From the NCBI GenBank assembly GCA_036389675.1, contig DASVWI010000036.1, forward strand, positions 163,309-227,308: DNA of 64,000 nucleotides. Direction: 5' to 3'. The stretch comes from DASQYE01 sp036389675. GTDB taxonomy: Bacteria > Acidobacteriota > Blastocatellia > Pyrinomonadales > Pyrinomonadaceae. Below are positions 16,006-24,984 of this stretch, one piece after another; positions within the stretch are counted from its first letter, which is position 1, and every line of letters starts with the position of its first letter. Made by a program: the position numbers and the translations under genes. The notes beneath the pieces are model-generated. The model saw nothing but the letters and a program-made list of their open reading frames with translations. It was not told the origin of the DNA and made no database searches.

Positions 16006-17676
16006 ATGGGAATCTCACTGAAAACGGAACATCTCAAGCGCTACAAAGACATCGCGTGGCTGTTTATGAAGTACGGGCGCTCCGATCTGGTCAAACAGGC
16101 CGGGTTGGACGAGACCCTCAAGGACGATGATGGGCCAATAACAGAGACCGGGACGGCGAAGGCCGAAGACCTCGCCACAGACCTTGAGAAGATGGGGCCA
16201 ACCTTCATCAAGCTGGCCCAGTTGCTCTCCACCCGCGCAGACCTTATCCCCGGGCCTTACCTTGATGCGCTCGCCCGTCTGCAGGACAACGTCGAGCCTT
16301 TCCCCTATGAGGAAGTGGAGCAGATCGTCTCGGACGAGCTCGGCGTGCGAATCTCCAAGGCGTTTACCGAGTTCGAGCAGGTTCCGATGGCCGCGGCATC
16401 GCTCGGACAGGTTCATGCCGCCACGATGCGCGACGGACGCGCGGTCGTCGTCAAGGTGCAGCGGCCAGGGATACGCGAGACCATCGTTAAAGACCTGGAC
16501 GTGCTGACCGACATCGCTGCCTTTATGGACAAGCACACGGAGTCCGGGAAGCGTTACGAGTTTCAGGGCATCCTGACTGAGCTGCGTAAGAGCCTGCTGC
16601 GCGAGCTGGATTATCGCCAGGAGGCGCGCAACCTCTCTATCTTCGCCAATAACCTGCGGCAATTCGAGGTCATCGTCGTCCCTTTGCCCGTCGAAGGCTT
16701 CACGACGTCGCGCGTGCTGACGATGGATTTCGTCAAGGGCAAGAAGATTACTTCGCTCTCGCCGCTCGGCTGGATAGACATTGACGGACTGATGCTCGCC
16801 GAGCAGTTCTTCCATGCCTATCTGAAGCAGATACTGGTGGACGGCTTTTTCCACGCCGACCCGCACCCGGGCAACGTCTTCCTGACCGAGGACAGGCGAA
16901 TCGCGCTGATCGATCTGGGGATGGTGGGCCGCATCGCGCCGCGCGCGCAGGAGGATATCCTGCAACAGCTTTTAGCGATCAGCGAGGGGCGCGGCGACGC
17001 CGTCGCAGAGATCACCATCAAGATGGGCGAGCCGAAAGAAGACTTTGACGAGCAGAGGTTCACGCGTCAGGTCGCAGACCTCGTCACGCAACATCACGAC
17101 GCAGACCTACAGAATTTAGACGCCGGGCGGATAGTGCTTGAGATTCAACGCATCGCCGGCGAGACAGGCTTTCGCTTGCCGCCCGAGTTCACCCTGATCG
17201 CCAAATCCCTGCTCAATCTGGATCAGGTCGTGCATACGCTCGATCCTTCGTTTGACCCGAACGCCTCGATTCGCCAGCACGCCTCCGAGATCATGCAGCA
17301 GCGCCTTCTGCAAAGTCTCTCGCCCGGCAACCTCTTCAACGCCCTGCTCGAAACCAAGGGGCTGTTTGAGAAACTGCCGGGCCGTGTCAACAAGCTGCTC
17401 GACACGGTCGCCAACAACTCGCTCTCGATCAAGGTGGACGCCATTGACGAAGTGAAGCTGATGGAGGGGCTGCAAAAGGTCGCCAACCGAATCACGCTCG
17501 GGTTGATACTGGCCTCGCTCATTATCGGCGCGGCGCTGCTGATGAGAGTTGAGACCTCGTTTAAGATTTTCGGCTATCCCGGCCTCGCCATCATCTGTTT
17601 TCTGGCGGCGGCTGCCGGCGGCGTGATGCTGGTCGTCAACATTGTCTTTTATGATGAGACGCAAGGCGACAAATGA
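16006..17676 (+). CDS. ABC1/UbiB/ADCK-family protein kinase-like ATPase
   Basis: 556 aa from the ATG at 16006, preceded by GAGGGAG; an upstream in-frame TTG at 15943 is unlikely. It shows the family motifs: FIKLAQLLSTRADLIP (a KxGQ variant reading KLAQ), the alanine-rich nucleotide loop PMAAASLGQVHAA, VVVKVQRPGI with the catalytic Lys, E in LLRELDYRQEARN, HADPHPGNVFL (catalytic loop) and ALIDLGMVG (DLG in place of DFG). Two C-terminal membrane helices (about 505-555) anchor it. Family members support quinone biosynthesis or lipid homeostasis. The 330 or so residues after the kinase core are typical for bacterial members. Confidence 0.9.
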   Translation: MGISLKTEHLKRYKDIAWLFMKYGRSDLVKQAGLDETLKDDDGPITETGTAKAEDLATDLEKMGPTFIKLAQLLSTRADLIPGPYLDALARLQDNVEPFPYEEVEQIVSDELGVRISKAFTEFEQVPMAAASLGQVHAATMRDGRAVVVKVQRPGIRETIVKDLDVLTDIAAFMDKHTESGKRYEFQGILTELRKSLLRELDYRQEARNLSIFANNLRQFEVIVVPLPVEGFTTSRVLTMDFVKGKKITSLSPLGWIDIDGLMLAEQFFHAYLKQILVDGFFHADPHPGNVFLTEDRRIALIDLGMVGRIAPRAQEDILQQLLAISEGRGDAVAEITIKMGEPKEDFDEQRFTRQVADLVTQHHDADLQNLDAGRIVLEIQRIAGETGFRLPPEFTLIAKSLLNLDQVVHTLDPSFDPNASIRQHASEIMQQRLLQSLSPGNLFNALLETKGLFEKLPGRVNKLLDTVANNSLSIKVDAIDEVKLMEGLQKVANRITLGLILASLIIGAALLMRVETSFKIFGYPGLAIICFLAAAAGGVMLVVNIVFYDETQGDK

Positions 17677-17768
17677 CGCCTTGCGCTTCCCCCGACGACC
17701 ACGACGGACGCTCGTGCCCTGACCATCGCGCGCCAACTTCGGAAAAACTTTCAATCTGGAGATCAAAG

Positions 17769-19118
17769 ATGAATGGACGAAGGCATGCCTGTGTGATCGC
17801 ACTCGCGCTGTTTGCAGCACTGCTTGTGTCCGCCGCGAGCGAGCGGCAAATTACAGTTAGCGGCGCGGATGCCAATCTGGCCGCGACGCGCGAGCAACAG
17901 ATCGCGCAGGCAGCCGAGGCGATGCGCTCGCAGCTCGTCTCGCAGCGCAGAGACTTTCACATGCACCCGGAGCTGTCGAACCGTGAGGAGCGCACCTCGC
18001 GCATCGTCGCCGAACGCCTGCGCGCGCTCGGCCTCGAAGATGTCAAAACGGGGGTGGGTCGTCACGGCGTCACGGCCCTGCTCAAGGGCACGAAGCCCGG
18101 CCCGGTCGTCGCCGTGCGCGCCGACATGGACGCCCTCCCGATACAGGAGATCAACGACGTGCCGTACAAATCGCAGACGCCCGGCGTCAAGCACGCGTGC
18201 GGCCATGATGTGCATACGACTGTCGAGCTAGGCGTCGCGGAAGTCCTAAGCCGTATGCGCGGCGAGATTCAGGGGACGATTAAGTTCATCTTTCAGCCGG
18301 CGGAGGAAGGCCCGCCGACCGGCGAAGAAGGCGGCGCGGCCCTGATGATTAAAGAGGGCGCGCTTGAGAATCCGCGCCCGCAGGCCATCTTCGGTCTGCA
18401 CACGGAGCCCAACTTACAGGTCGGGCAGATCGGCTATCACACGGGGCCGGCGATGGCCTCCTCCGACACCTTCGCCATCACGATTCGCGGCAAAGACGCG
18501 CACGGGGCACAGCCGCAACTGGGGATTGACGCCGTCGTCGTCGCCTCCGAATGTGTGCTCGCGCTTCAGCATATCAGGAGCAGGCGGATTGACCCGCTTG
18601 AGCCACTGGTCATCACCGTCGGCACGATTCAGGGCGGCAGGCGCTTTAACATCATCGCGGGCGAAGTGAAGATGACAGGCACTATGCGAACGCTCAACGA
18701 CACGGTGCGCGAGCGCGCGCAGGCTTTGATGAGAGAGACGCTACAGAGCATCACGGCAGCTTACGGGGCGACCTTCGAGCTTACGTTTGAGAACGGCAAC
18801 CCCGTCACCTACAACGAGCCGTCGCTCGTCGAGCGCACTCTGCCCACAATCCGCCGCGTCGTCGGCGACGGCAACGCCGTCACCCTCAAGCCCTTTATGC
18901 CCGCCGAAGACTTCGCACACTACCAGAAGACCATGCCCGGCTTCTTCTACTTCCTCGGGGTCGGCAATCGCGCCAAAGGCATCACGGCGGGCTGGCACAC
19001 CGCCGACTTCGACGTGGATGAGGAGAGTCTGGTCATCGGCGTCAAAGTGATGAGCAACGTGCTGCTCGATTATCTTGATCAGCACAAATCGGGAGCGAGC
19101 GGCGCGGCGAGCCGTTGA
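17769..19118 (+). CDS. Exported M20D amidohydrolase (N-acyl amino acid / hippurate hydrolase type)
   Basis: 449 aa from the ATG at 17769 with GGAGATC upstream. Signal peptide (VIALALFAALLVSA), then the M20D fold: DFHMHPELSNREERTS, RADMDALPIQE, HACGHDVHTTVELGVAEVL (metal ligands), FIFQPAEEGPPTGEEGG with the catalytic Glu, FGLHTEPNLQVGQ, the dimerisation/lid domain, and PAEDFAHYQKTMPGFFYFLG at the C-terminus. Family members remove acyl groups from amino acids, IAA conjugates or hippurate; the substrate here is unknown. The export signal is less common in this family. Confidence 0.9.
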   Translation: MNGRRHACVIALALFAALLVSAASERQITVSGADANLAATREQQIAQAAEAMRSQLVSQRRDFHMHPELSNREERTSRIVAERLRALGLEDVKTGVGRHGVTALLKGTKPGPVVAVRADMDALPIQEINDVPYKSQTPGVKHACGHDVHTTVELGVAEVLSRMRGEIQGTIKFIFQPAEEGPPTGEEGGAALMIKEGALENPRPQAIFGLHTEPNLQVGQIGYHTGPAMASSDTFAITIRGKDAHGAQPQLGIDAVVVASECVLALQHIRSRRIDPLEPLVITVGTIQGGRRFNIIAGEVKMTGTMRTLNDTVRERAQALMRETLQSITAAYGATFELTFENGNPVTYNEPSLVERTLPTIRRVVGDGNAVTLKPFMPAEDFAHYQKTMPGFFYFLGVGNRAKGITAGWHTADFDVDEESLVIGVKVMSNVLLDYLDQHKSGASGAASR

Positions 19119-19185
19119 GTATGACAGTTAAGCCGGGAGCAACTCCTGATCGTCAACCGTAGCGAGCGCGCCCATCGGTATTAAG

Positions 19186-20721
19186 ATGTCCCCAATCCAC
19201 ACTTTCACAGATGATGTGTTTATCAGCTATCGGCATCTTGATAACAAGTCGCAGGACGATCAGGGCAGCAAAGGCTGGATAAACAACTTTCACGAGCGCT
19301 TCGAGATCAAACTCGTAGAGCAGCTCGGTTATGAGCCGAAGATATGGCGCGACGTGAGGCTCTCGGGCAGCTCTTACTTCGCGGGCGTTCTCCATGAACG
19401 AATCAAAAACACCGCGGTTTTAATCTCCATCCTCTCGCCCGGCTACATACAATCGGCATGGTGCATGGGCGAGCTGCGAGAGTTTTGTCGTCTGGCAGAG
19501 GAAACGGGCGGCCTCGTCGTCGGCGAGAGGCTGCGCATTTTTAAGGTCGTCAAGACGCACATCGAGCGCGACCAGCACCCGCCGGAGTTTCAGAAGCAAC
19601 TGGGCTACGAGTTTTACGAGATGGACATGATGACGCAGAGGCCCGTTGAGTTCCGGCAGGAGCTGGGACGAGATCGAGACCAGCGATACTGGGACAAGCT
19701 GGGCGACCTCGCATGGGATGTCAAACAGGTTCTCTACGCGATCAACCCGCGCGCCGTCACCCCGTCCTTCGCTTCGGTCTTTCCACAGTCGAAAGGGACA
19801 ATCTATCTGGCGCAGACGACGAGCGATCTGGGCGAGGAGCGAGATCAGATCAAACGCGAATTGCAGACGCGCGGCTACGACATTCTTCCAAACAAAGAGC
19901 TGCCATTGCTCTCGCCGCGCTACGAAGAGGCCGTGAGCGAATATGTCTCGCGCTCGAAGCTTTCGGTTCACCTCATCGGCGGCAGCTACGGCATCGTCCC
20001 CGAAGGTGCAGAGGGCCGCTCGATTGTGCGCCTGCAAAATGATATCGCCGCCGAGCGCAGCCGCCGCGAGTCCTTCTCAAGACTGTTGTGGATGCCTGTG
20101 GGCCTGGTGGCGCGCGAGGAAGAGCAGGCGCAGTTCATAGATCACCTGCGGACGGACGCGATGGCGCAACAGGGCGCTGAATTTCTACAGACGCCGCTCG
20201 AAGACCTGAAGACTCTCCTCAAGCTTCGCCTCGATCGCAGCAACGGGCACAAACCCGAAGCGGCTGCCAAAGAGTCGCCGCCGAAAATCTATTTTATTTT
20301 TGCCAATCGCGACTTCGACGCCATCGGCCCTTTGTATGATCACCTTCTGGACGGGAATCACTATGACGTGCTGTTGCCTCTTCTGGAAGAAGAGAGCGAT
20401 GACGCGGCGAAGGGATTCGACATACACAAGGCAAACCTGATGGACTGTGACGCGGTCCTGATCTATTACGGCACGGCCAATCAGGCATGGTTCGAAGGCA
20501 AGCGCCGGGACGTATGGAAGACCGTGGGTCTTAATCGCCAGCGTCCGCTCAGGGCCGAAGCCGTCTATATCGCCCCGCCCAGGACGGCGCACAAGCAGCT
20601 CTTTAATAGTCCCGGCGCAATCGTCATCAAGAACTACGAGAATTTTTCACCCGCAGAGCTGGACTCTTTCCTCGCGCTCGTCCGGGGCGAAAAGAAAGGA
20701 GAAGACGATGCAGGAGATTGA
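19186..20721 (+). CDS. Multi-TIR-like domain protein, partner of the STAND/WD40 protein
   Basis: 511 aa. Residues 8-175 form a TIR domain: DVFISYRHLDN, IWRDVRLSGSSYFAGVL, TAVLISILSPGYIQSAWCMGELREF, with Glu96 at the position of the catalytic glutamate of NAD-cleaving TIRs. Residues 205-345 look like a second divergent TIR/DUF4062-like module (TIYLAQTTSDLGEERDQIKREL, SKLSVHLIGGSYGI), and 375-500 a third (KIYFIFANRDFDAIGPLYDHLL, DCDAVLIYYGTANQAWFEGKR). Its stop overlaps the start of the STAND gene by 14 bp, so the two are co-translated. Probably an effector or signal-adaptor subunit; NADase activity is inferred. Confidence 0.82.
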   Translation: MSPIHTFTDDVFISYRHLDNKSQDDQGSKGWINNFHERFEIKLVEQLGYEPKIWRDVRLSGSSYFAGVLHERIKNTAVLISILSPGYIQSAWCMGELREFCRLAEETGGLVVGERLRIFKVVKTHIERDQHPPEFQKQLGYEFYEMDMMTQRPVEFRQELGRDRDQRYWDKLGDLAWDVKQVLYAINPRAVTPSFASVFPQSKGTIYLAQTTSDLGEERDQIKRELQTRGYDILPNKELPLLSPRYEEAVSEYVSRSKLSVHLIGGSYGIVPEGAEGRSIVRLQNDIAAERSRRESFSRLLWMPVGLVAREEEQAQFIDHLRTDAMAQQGAEFLQTPLEDLKTLLKLRLDRSNGHKPEAAAKESPPKIYFIFANRDFDAIGPLYDHLLDGNHYDVLLPLLEEESDDAAKGFDIHKANLMDCDAVLIYYGTANQAWFEGKRRDVWKTVGLNRQRPLRAEAVYIAPPRTAHKQLFNSPGAIVIKNYENFSPAELDSFLALVRGEKKGEDDAGD

Positions 20722-23700
20722 AGGCAGCGTCAATCCTTTCCCGGGGCTGCGGCCCTTTGAATCCAGCGAGACGCATCTCTTCTTCGGGCGCGACGGCCAG
20801 AGCGAGGAGCTGCTCAGGCGGCTCAGGCGGACGCGCTTTCTGGCGGTCGTCGGCACGTCTGGCAGCGGCAAGTCGTCGCTCGTGCGCGCCGGACTTCTGC
20901 CCGCGCTGCAAGGCGGGCTGATGGCGGGCGCGGGCGCGGACTGGCGCATCGCCATCCTTCGCCCCGGCGACGACCCCATCGGCAATCTGGCGAGCGCGCT
21001 CGCCTCCCCGCTCGTGCTCGGCGACGACGAAAAGAGCGCGGACATACAGACGGCGCTCGCCGAGACGACGCTCCGCCGCAGCAGTCTGGGGCTGGTCGAG
21101 TTCGTCAGCCGCGCACGCACGAACCCACACACGGACGGCCAGCCGCTCTTACGCGACTATGAAAACCTGCTCATCGTCGTCGATCAGTTCGAGGAGCTTT
21201 TTCGTTTCAAAGAGCTGATCGAAGAGGAGAATTCGCGCGAGGACGCTGCCGCCTTCGTCAAGCTGCTGCTGGAGGCCGCCGGACAGTCGAAGGAAAGAAT
21301 CTACATCGTGCTGACGATGCGCTCGGACTTTCTGGGCGACTGCTCGCAGTTCTGGGGATTGCCGGAGGCGATCAACGACGGGCAGTACCTCATACCGCGC
21401 ATGACGCGCGACGAGCGGCGCGAAGCCATCACCGGCCCCGTCGCCGTCGGCGGGGGCACGATCAGCGACCCGCTCGTCAATCAACTCTTAAACGACGTGG
21501 GCGACAACCCGGATCAGCTACCCATCCTGCAACACGCGCTGATGCGCACGTGGGATTACTGGATAAACCATCGCCGGAACGGCAAGGCGATGGACATACA
21601 GGACTACGACGATATAGGCGGCATGGGCCGTGCCCTCTCGCTCCATGCCGACAAGGCCTACGACGAGCTCGACGACGCACAGAAAGTGATCGCCGAAAAG
21701 CTGTTCAAAGGACTGACCGAGCGGGGCGCGGACAACCGCGAGATACGGCGTCCGATGGAGGTGGGAAAGATTTGCGAGTTGACGGGTGCATCGGAAGCGG
21801 AGGTCATCTCGGTCATCGAAGTGTTCCGCCGCAAGGGGAGGTCTTTCCTCATGCCGCCATCGGAAGACCCGCTCACCGGCGCTCACATCCCTCTAACGGC
21901 AGAATCGCTGATAGACATCTCCCACGAGAGCCTGATACGCAACTGGGAGCGTTTGAAGAAGTGGGTTGAGGCCGAGCGCGAGTCGGCGGGCAACTACAGG
22001 CGGCTGGCCGAGACCGCCGTGCTCCACAGTGAAAAGGGAGCCGGTCTCTGGCGCGACCCTGACCTGCAAATCGCCCTGAGGTGGAAGGAAAAAAACAAGC
22101 CGAACATAACATGGGCGAGGCGTTACCATCCGGAGTTCGAGCTGGCGATGGACTTTCTGGATGAGAGCGTCAGGGCGCGCGACAAGCAGCTCGCGGCGGA
22201 CGAAGCGCGACGCAAGACCACACGCCTCTTCGTACTGATTCTGGCGCTGGCTTTAGCCGCTTCGCTGTTCATGTTCTACGATGCTTATAAATCAAGGAAC
22301 AAGGCCGAAGTAGAAGCGCAAAGGAGTAAGCAGCTACTTTACGTCGCTGATATCAATCTCGCGTGGCAGGCCTTTGAGAGCAACAATCTGGGGCGCGGTC
22401 TGGAATTACTGAAGGCCCATCTGCCCAACCCCAGAGAGGGCGACGCGCCGGGCTTCGAGTGGTACTACCTCTATCACCTCTATCATCAAGACCGCGCCAC
22501 ACTCGGCGGGCACAAGGATAAGGTTCTCGCCGTGGCATACTCTCGTGACGGCAAGATCGCCACGGGCAGCCGTGATAGTACGGTCAAGCTATGGGACGCC
22601 GCCTCATATCATGAGCTGGCTACGCTCAGGGGTCATGCGGATGCTGTCACTTCTCTGGCATTTTCTCCTGACCGAAATATACTCGCCACAGGCAGTCGTG
22701 ATACTACGGTCAAGCTATGGGACACGGCCTCATATCACGAGCTGACTTCGCTCCACGGTCACGCTAAAAGTGTCACTTCTCTGGCGTATTCTCGCGACGG
22801 GAAGATACTCGCCACCGGTAGCAGTGATGGTACGGTGAAGCTGTGGGACACTACCTCGAATCAGGAACTGCCCCCGCTCAGGGATCGGGCAGGCGCTGTC
22901 GCTTCCGTAGCATTTTCTCCCGACGGCAGCACACTCTTTACCATTACTGATAACGGTACGGTGATGGTGTGGGACGTGGCTTCGCGTGAGGGAATAATCA
23001 AGCCGCCCGCATTCGCGAATGCTCTCACCCCCATGGCATTGTCTCGCGACGGCAAAACACTCGCCACGGGCGACGACGGCAATACGGTGAAGCTGTGGGA
23101 CACTACTACGCGTCAGGCGTTAGCCACTCTCAGAGGCCACACAGGTTTGATCACGTCCGTGGCATATTCTCCCACCGGCGAGTATCTCGCCACAGGTAGC
23201 GGTGATAATACGGTGAAGCTGTGGCACGTGGCATCTCGTCAGGAAGTCGCCATGTTTAAGGGTCACGCGGGTGATATCACTTCCATAACCTTTTCTCCTG
23301 ACGGCAAAACCATCGTTACCGGCAGTGATGATGAAACGGCGAAGGTGTGGGACATTCCTCCTCACTGGGAGCCGACAATGCTCACGGGCCACACGAATGC
23401 TGTCACCTCTGTAGCATTTTCTCCCCGCGGGAGGATGCTCGCCACGGCTGGCCGTGATAATACGGTGAGGCTGTGGGATACCACCTCGAATCAGGCATTA
23501 GCCATTCTCAGGGATCACAATGACCTCGTCTTTGCGGTCGCATTTTCTCCCGACGGGAAGATGCTCGCCACCGCCAGCAGTGATAAAACGGCTTTGCTGT
23601 GGGACACCGCGTCGGGTCAGCTATCAGGCGCGCTCAAGGGTCACACGGACGCTGTCACCTCAGTAGCATTTTCTCCCGACGGCAAGATACTCGCCACTGG

Positions 23701-24274
23701 TAGCAACGATGATACGGTCAGGCTGTGGGACGCGGCTTCGTATCGTCAACTAGCCACGCTCACGAGTCGCATAGGTGATGTCACTTGCTTAGCATATTCT
23801 CCTGACGGCAGGATACTCGCCATGGGGGGTATTGATAAAAGGGTGGTGCTGTGGGATACCACGTCGCATCAGGAATTAGGCACGCTCACGGGTCCCGGAG
23901 GTGCTGCCTATCCCATGGCATTTTCTCCCGACGGCAAGATACTCGCCACGGGTAGCAGCAATAATACGGTGAAGCTGTGGGATATCGCATCGAGGAAGGA
24001 AGCGACCACGCTTGAGGGTCACACGGACGAGATACTCTCGATAGCATATTCTCCCGATGGGAAGACGCTGGCAATTGCGAGCTGGGACGGAACTGTCAAG
24101 CTTTGGGCCGCCACTTCGCATCAGGAACTGATCGTACTGAAGGGTCACAATGGTGGCGTCTTTTCCGTAGCTTTCTCTCCCGACAGCCGTATGCTCGCCA
24201 CCGGCGGGAATGATAATAATGTGGGATTATGGCGTGGAGCTACGGATGCGGAAGTAGCCGCCGGGCGGAAGTAG
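20708..24274 (+). CDS. STAND NTPase with 14 WD40 repeats
   Basis: 1188 aa. N-terminal motif NPFPGLRPFESSETHLFFGRD is the hallmark of the nSTAND1/WD40 group. Walker A is GTSGSGKSSL (residues 49-58), Walker B LLIVVDQFEELF (about 155-166), and a sensor-like VLTMRSDFLGD follows. A single membrane segment (TTRLFVLILALALAASLFMF, about 502-524) separates the NTPase from 14 WD40 units beginning near residue 597, enough for two seven-bladed propellers. The arrangement suggests ligand sensing by the propellers and NTP-dependent assembly. Start ATG is preceded by AAGGAG inside the TIR gene. Overlap with the TIR gene argues for a two-component conflict or signalling system. Confidence 0.9.
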   Translation: MQEIEGSVNPFPGLRPFESSETHLFFGRDGQSEELLRRLRRTRFLAVVGTSGSGKSSLVRAGLLPALQGGLMAGAGADWRIAILRPGDDPIGNLASALASPLVLGDDEKSADIQTALAETTLRRSSLGLVEFVSRARTNPHTDGQPLLRDYENLLIVVDQFEELFRFKELIEEENSREDAAAFVKLLLEAAGQSKERIYIVLTMRSDFLGDCSQFWGLPEAINDGQYLIPRMTRDERREAITGPVAVGGGTISDPLVNQLLNDVGDNPDQLPILQHALMRTWDYWINHRRNGKAMDIQDYDDIGGMGRALSLHADKAYDELDDAQKVIAEKLFKGLTERGADNREIRRPMEVGKICELTGASEAEVISVIEVFRRKGRSFLMPPSEDPLTGAHIPLTAESLIDISHESLIRNWERLKKWVEAERESAGNYRRLAETAVLHSEKGAGLWRDPDLQIALRWKEKNKPNITWARRYHPEFELAMDFLDESVRARDKQLAADEARRKTTRLFVLILALALAASLFMFYDAYKSRNKAEVEAQRSKQLLYVADINLAWQAFESNNLGRGLELLKAHLPNPREGDAPGFEWYYLYHLYHQDRATLGGHKDKVLAVAYSRDGKIATGSRDSTVKLWDAASYHELATLRGHADAVTSLAFSPDRNILATGSRDTTVKLWDTASYHELTSLHGHAKSVTSLAYSRDGKILATGSSDGTVKLWDTTSNQELPPLRDRAGAVASVAFSPDGSTLFTITDNGTVMVWDVASREGIIKPPAFANALTPMALSRDGKTLATGDDGNTVKLWDTTTRQALATLRGHTGLITSVAYSPTGEYLATGSGDNTVKLWHVASRQEVAMFKGHAGDITSITFSPDGKTIVTGSDDETAKVWDIPPHWEPTMLTGHTNAVTSVAFSPRGRMLATAGRDNTVRLWDTTSNQALAILRDHNDLVFAVAFSPDGKMLATASSDKTALLWDTASGQLSGALKGHTDAVTSVAFSPDGKILATGSNDDTVRLWDAASYRQLATLTSRIGDVTCLAYSPDGRILAMGGIDKRVVLWDTTSHQELGTLTGPGGAAYPMAFSPDGKILATGSSNNTVKLWDIASRKEATTLEGHTDEILSIAYSPDGKTLAIASWDGTVKLWAATSHQELIVLKGHNGGVFSVAFSPDSRMLATGGNDNNVGLWRGATDAEVAAGRK

Positions 24275-24735
24275 AAACCGGGATTTCCGGCCTGAAATCG
24301 AGAGTTTCCCCGTCAGAATCGCAATTCCAGCTTAAGGAATCGTGATTCCGTGCCTCGGAATCACGATTCCCGACCTCGGAATCGCGATTCCAGGCCTTGG
24401 GAACGCGATTCCGAGGCTTGGAATCATGAATTCCCTGCCATGGAATGGCGATTCCAGCTTACGGGAACGCGCAACCTTGCCTTGGGATCGCGATCCCAAG
24501 GCACGGTTGCGCGATTCCAAGGCAAAGTTGCGCGTTACCGGGCCTCAGTATCGCGGAACTTTGCCTTGGTAATGGGTAACTTTGCTTCAGGAATACACAA
24601 CTTGACCCCGGTTACGCGTTACCGAGACCCGGTAACGCGCAACTTTACTCCCGTTGAGCGATACAGGGCTTCGGTTATGCAATCCTATGTTCGGGTTACG
24701 TGTTACCGAAGCTCTGCATCGCGCTCCTTAAGTCC
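24274..24735. repeat. Degenerate palindrome array with 21-bp period
   Basis: Starting at the stop codon of the STAND gene, about 22 units follow head to tail with a pitch of 21 bp (two units of 22, two of 20). Each unit opens with a 12-14 bp palindrome such as GGAATCGCGATTCC or GGTTACGCGTTACC and continues with a 7-bp GGCCTTG-like spacer. Units drift along the array: GAATCGCGATTCC forms on the left, GTTACGCGTTACC forms on the right. Because 21 is divisible by three, reading frames through it stay open, but the resulting heptapeptide frames (for example 24350-24850) show no convincing protein. The role is unknown. Confidence 0.88.
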
Positions 24736-24794
24736 TTTATTTCCTTCAAAAAGCTCACTTCTCGCTTCCCTTCCTGTCCCTGCCGCCCAAACAT

Positions 24795-24827
24795 CTCAAG
24801 AATTCCTCAAGTGGTATTTCTTACATT
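24795..24827 (+). promoter_or_regulatory. SARP-type direct repeat promoter upstream of the orphan ATPase
   Basis: CTCAAG at 24795-24800 and again at 24806-24811 (11-bp pitch), then exactly 10 bp to a -10-like TACATT at 24822-24827. The spacing matches the sites at 40442 and 47313. It lies about 160 bp upstream of the ATG at 24985. Confidence 0.65.
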
Positions 24828-24984
24828 TAGACTGGTTTTGCGGCGCGTGAGGGCCGGAGGCGCGCGACCCATTTTTACGGTGAGAGGAAGGTTTCAGCCG
24901 TTGTTGGAAGATTTCGCAGGACGTTCGGCTGAGACGAGTCCTCACGGGCCGGCATCGGGCCGGTCAGGGTTAGGGACAAAAAGC

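Noticed and set aside
24274..24735. CRISPR array
   Set aside because: Units are contiguous and all related, with no unique spacers and no cas genes nearby.
24332..24850. Open frames with heptapeptide repeats through the 21-bp array
   Set aside because: A 21-bp period automatically keeps frames open on both strands; the products have no signal peptide, domain or credible ribosome-binding site, and the degeneracy is not biased to third codon positions as far as I can see.
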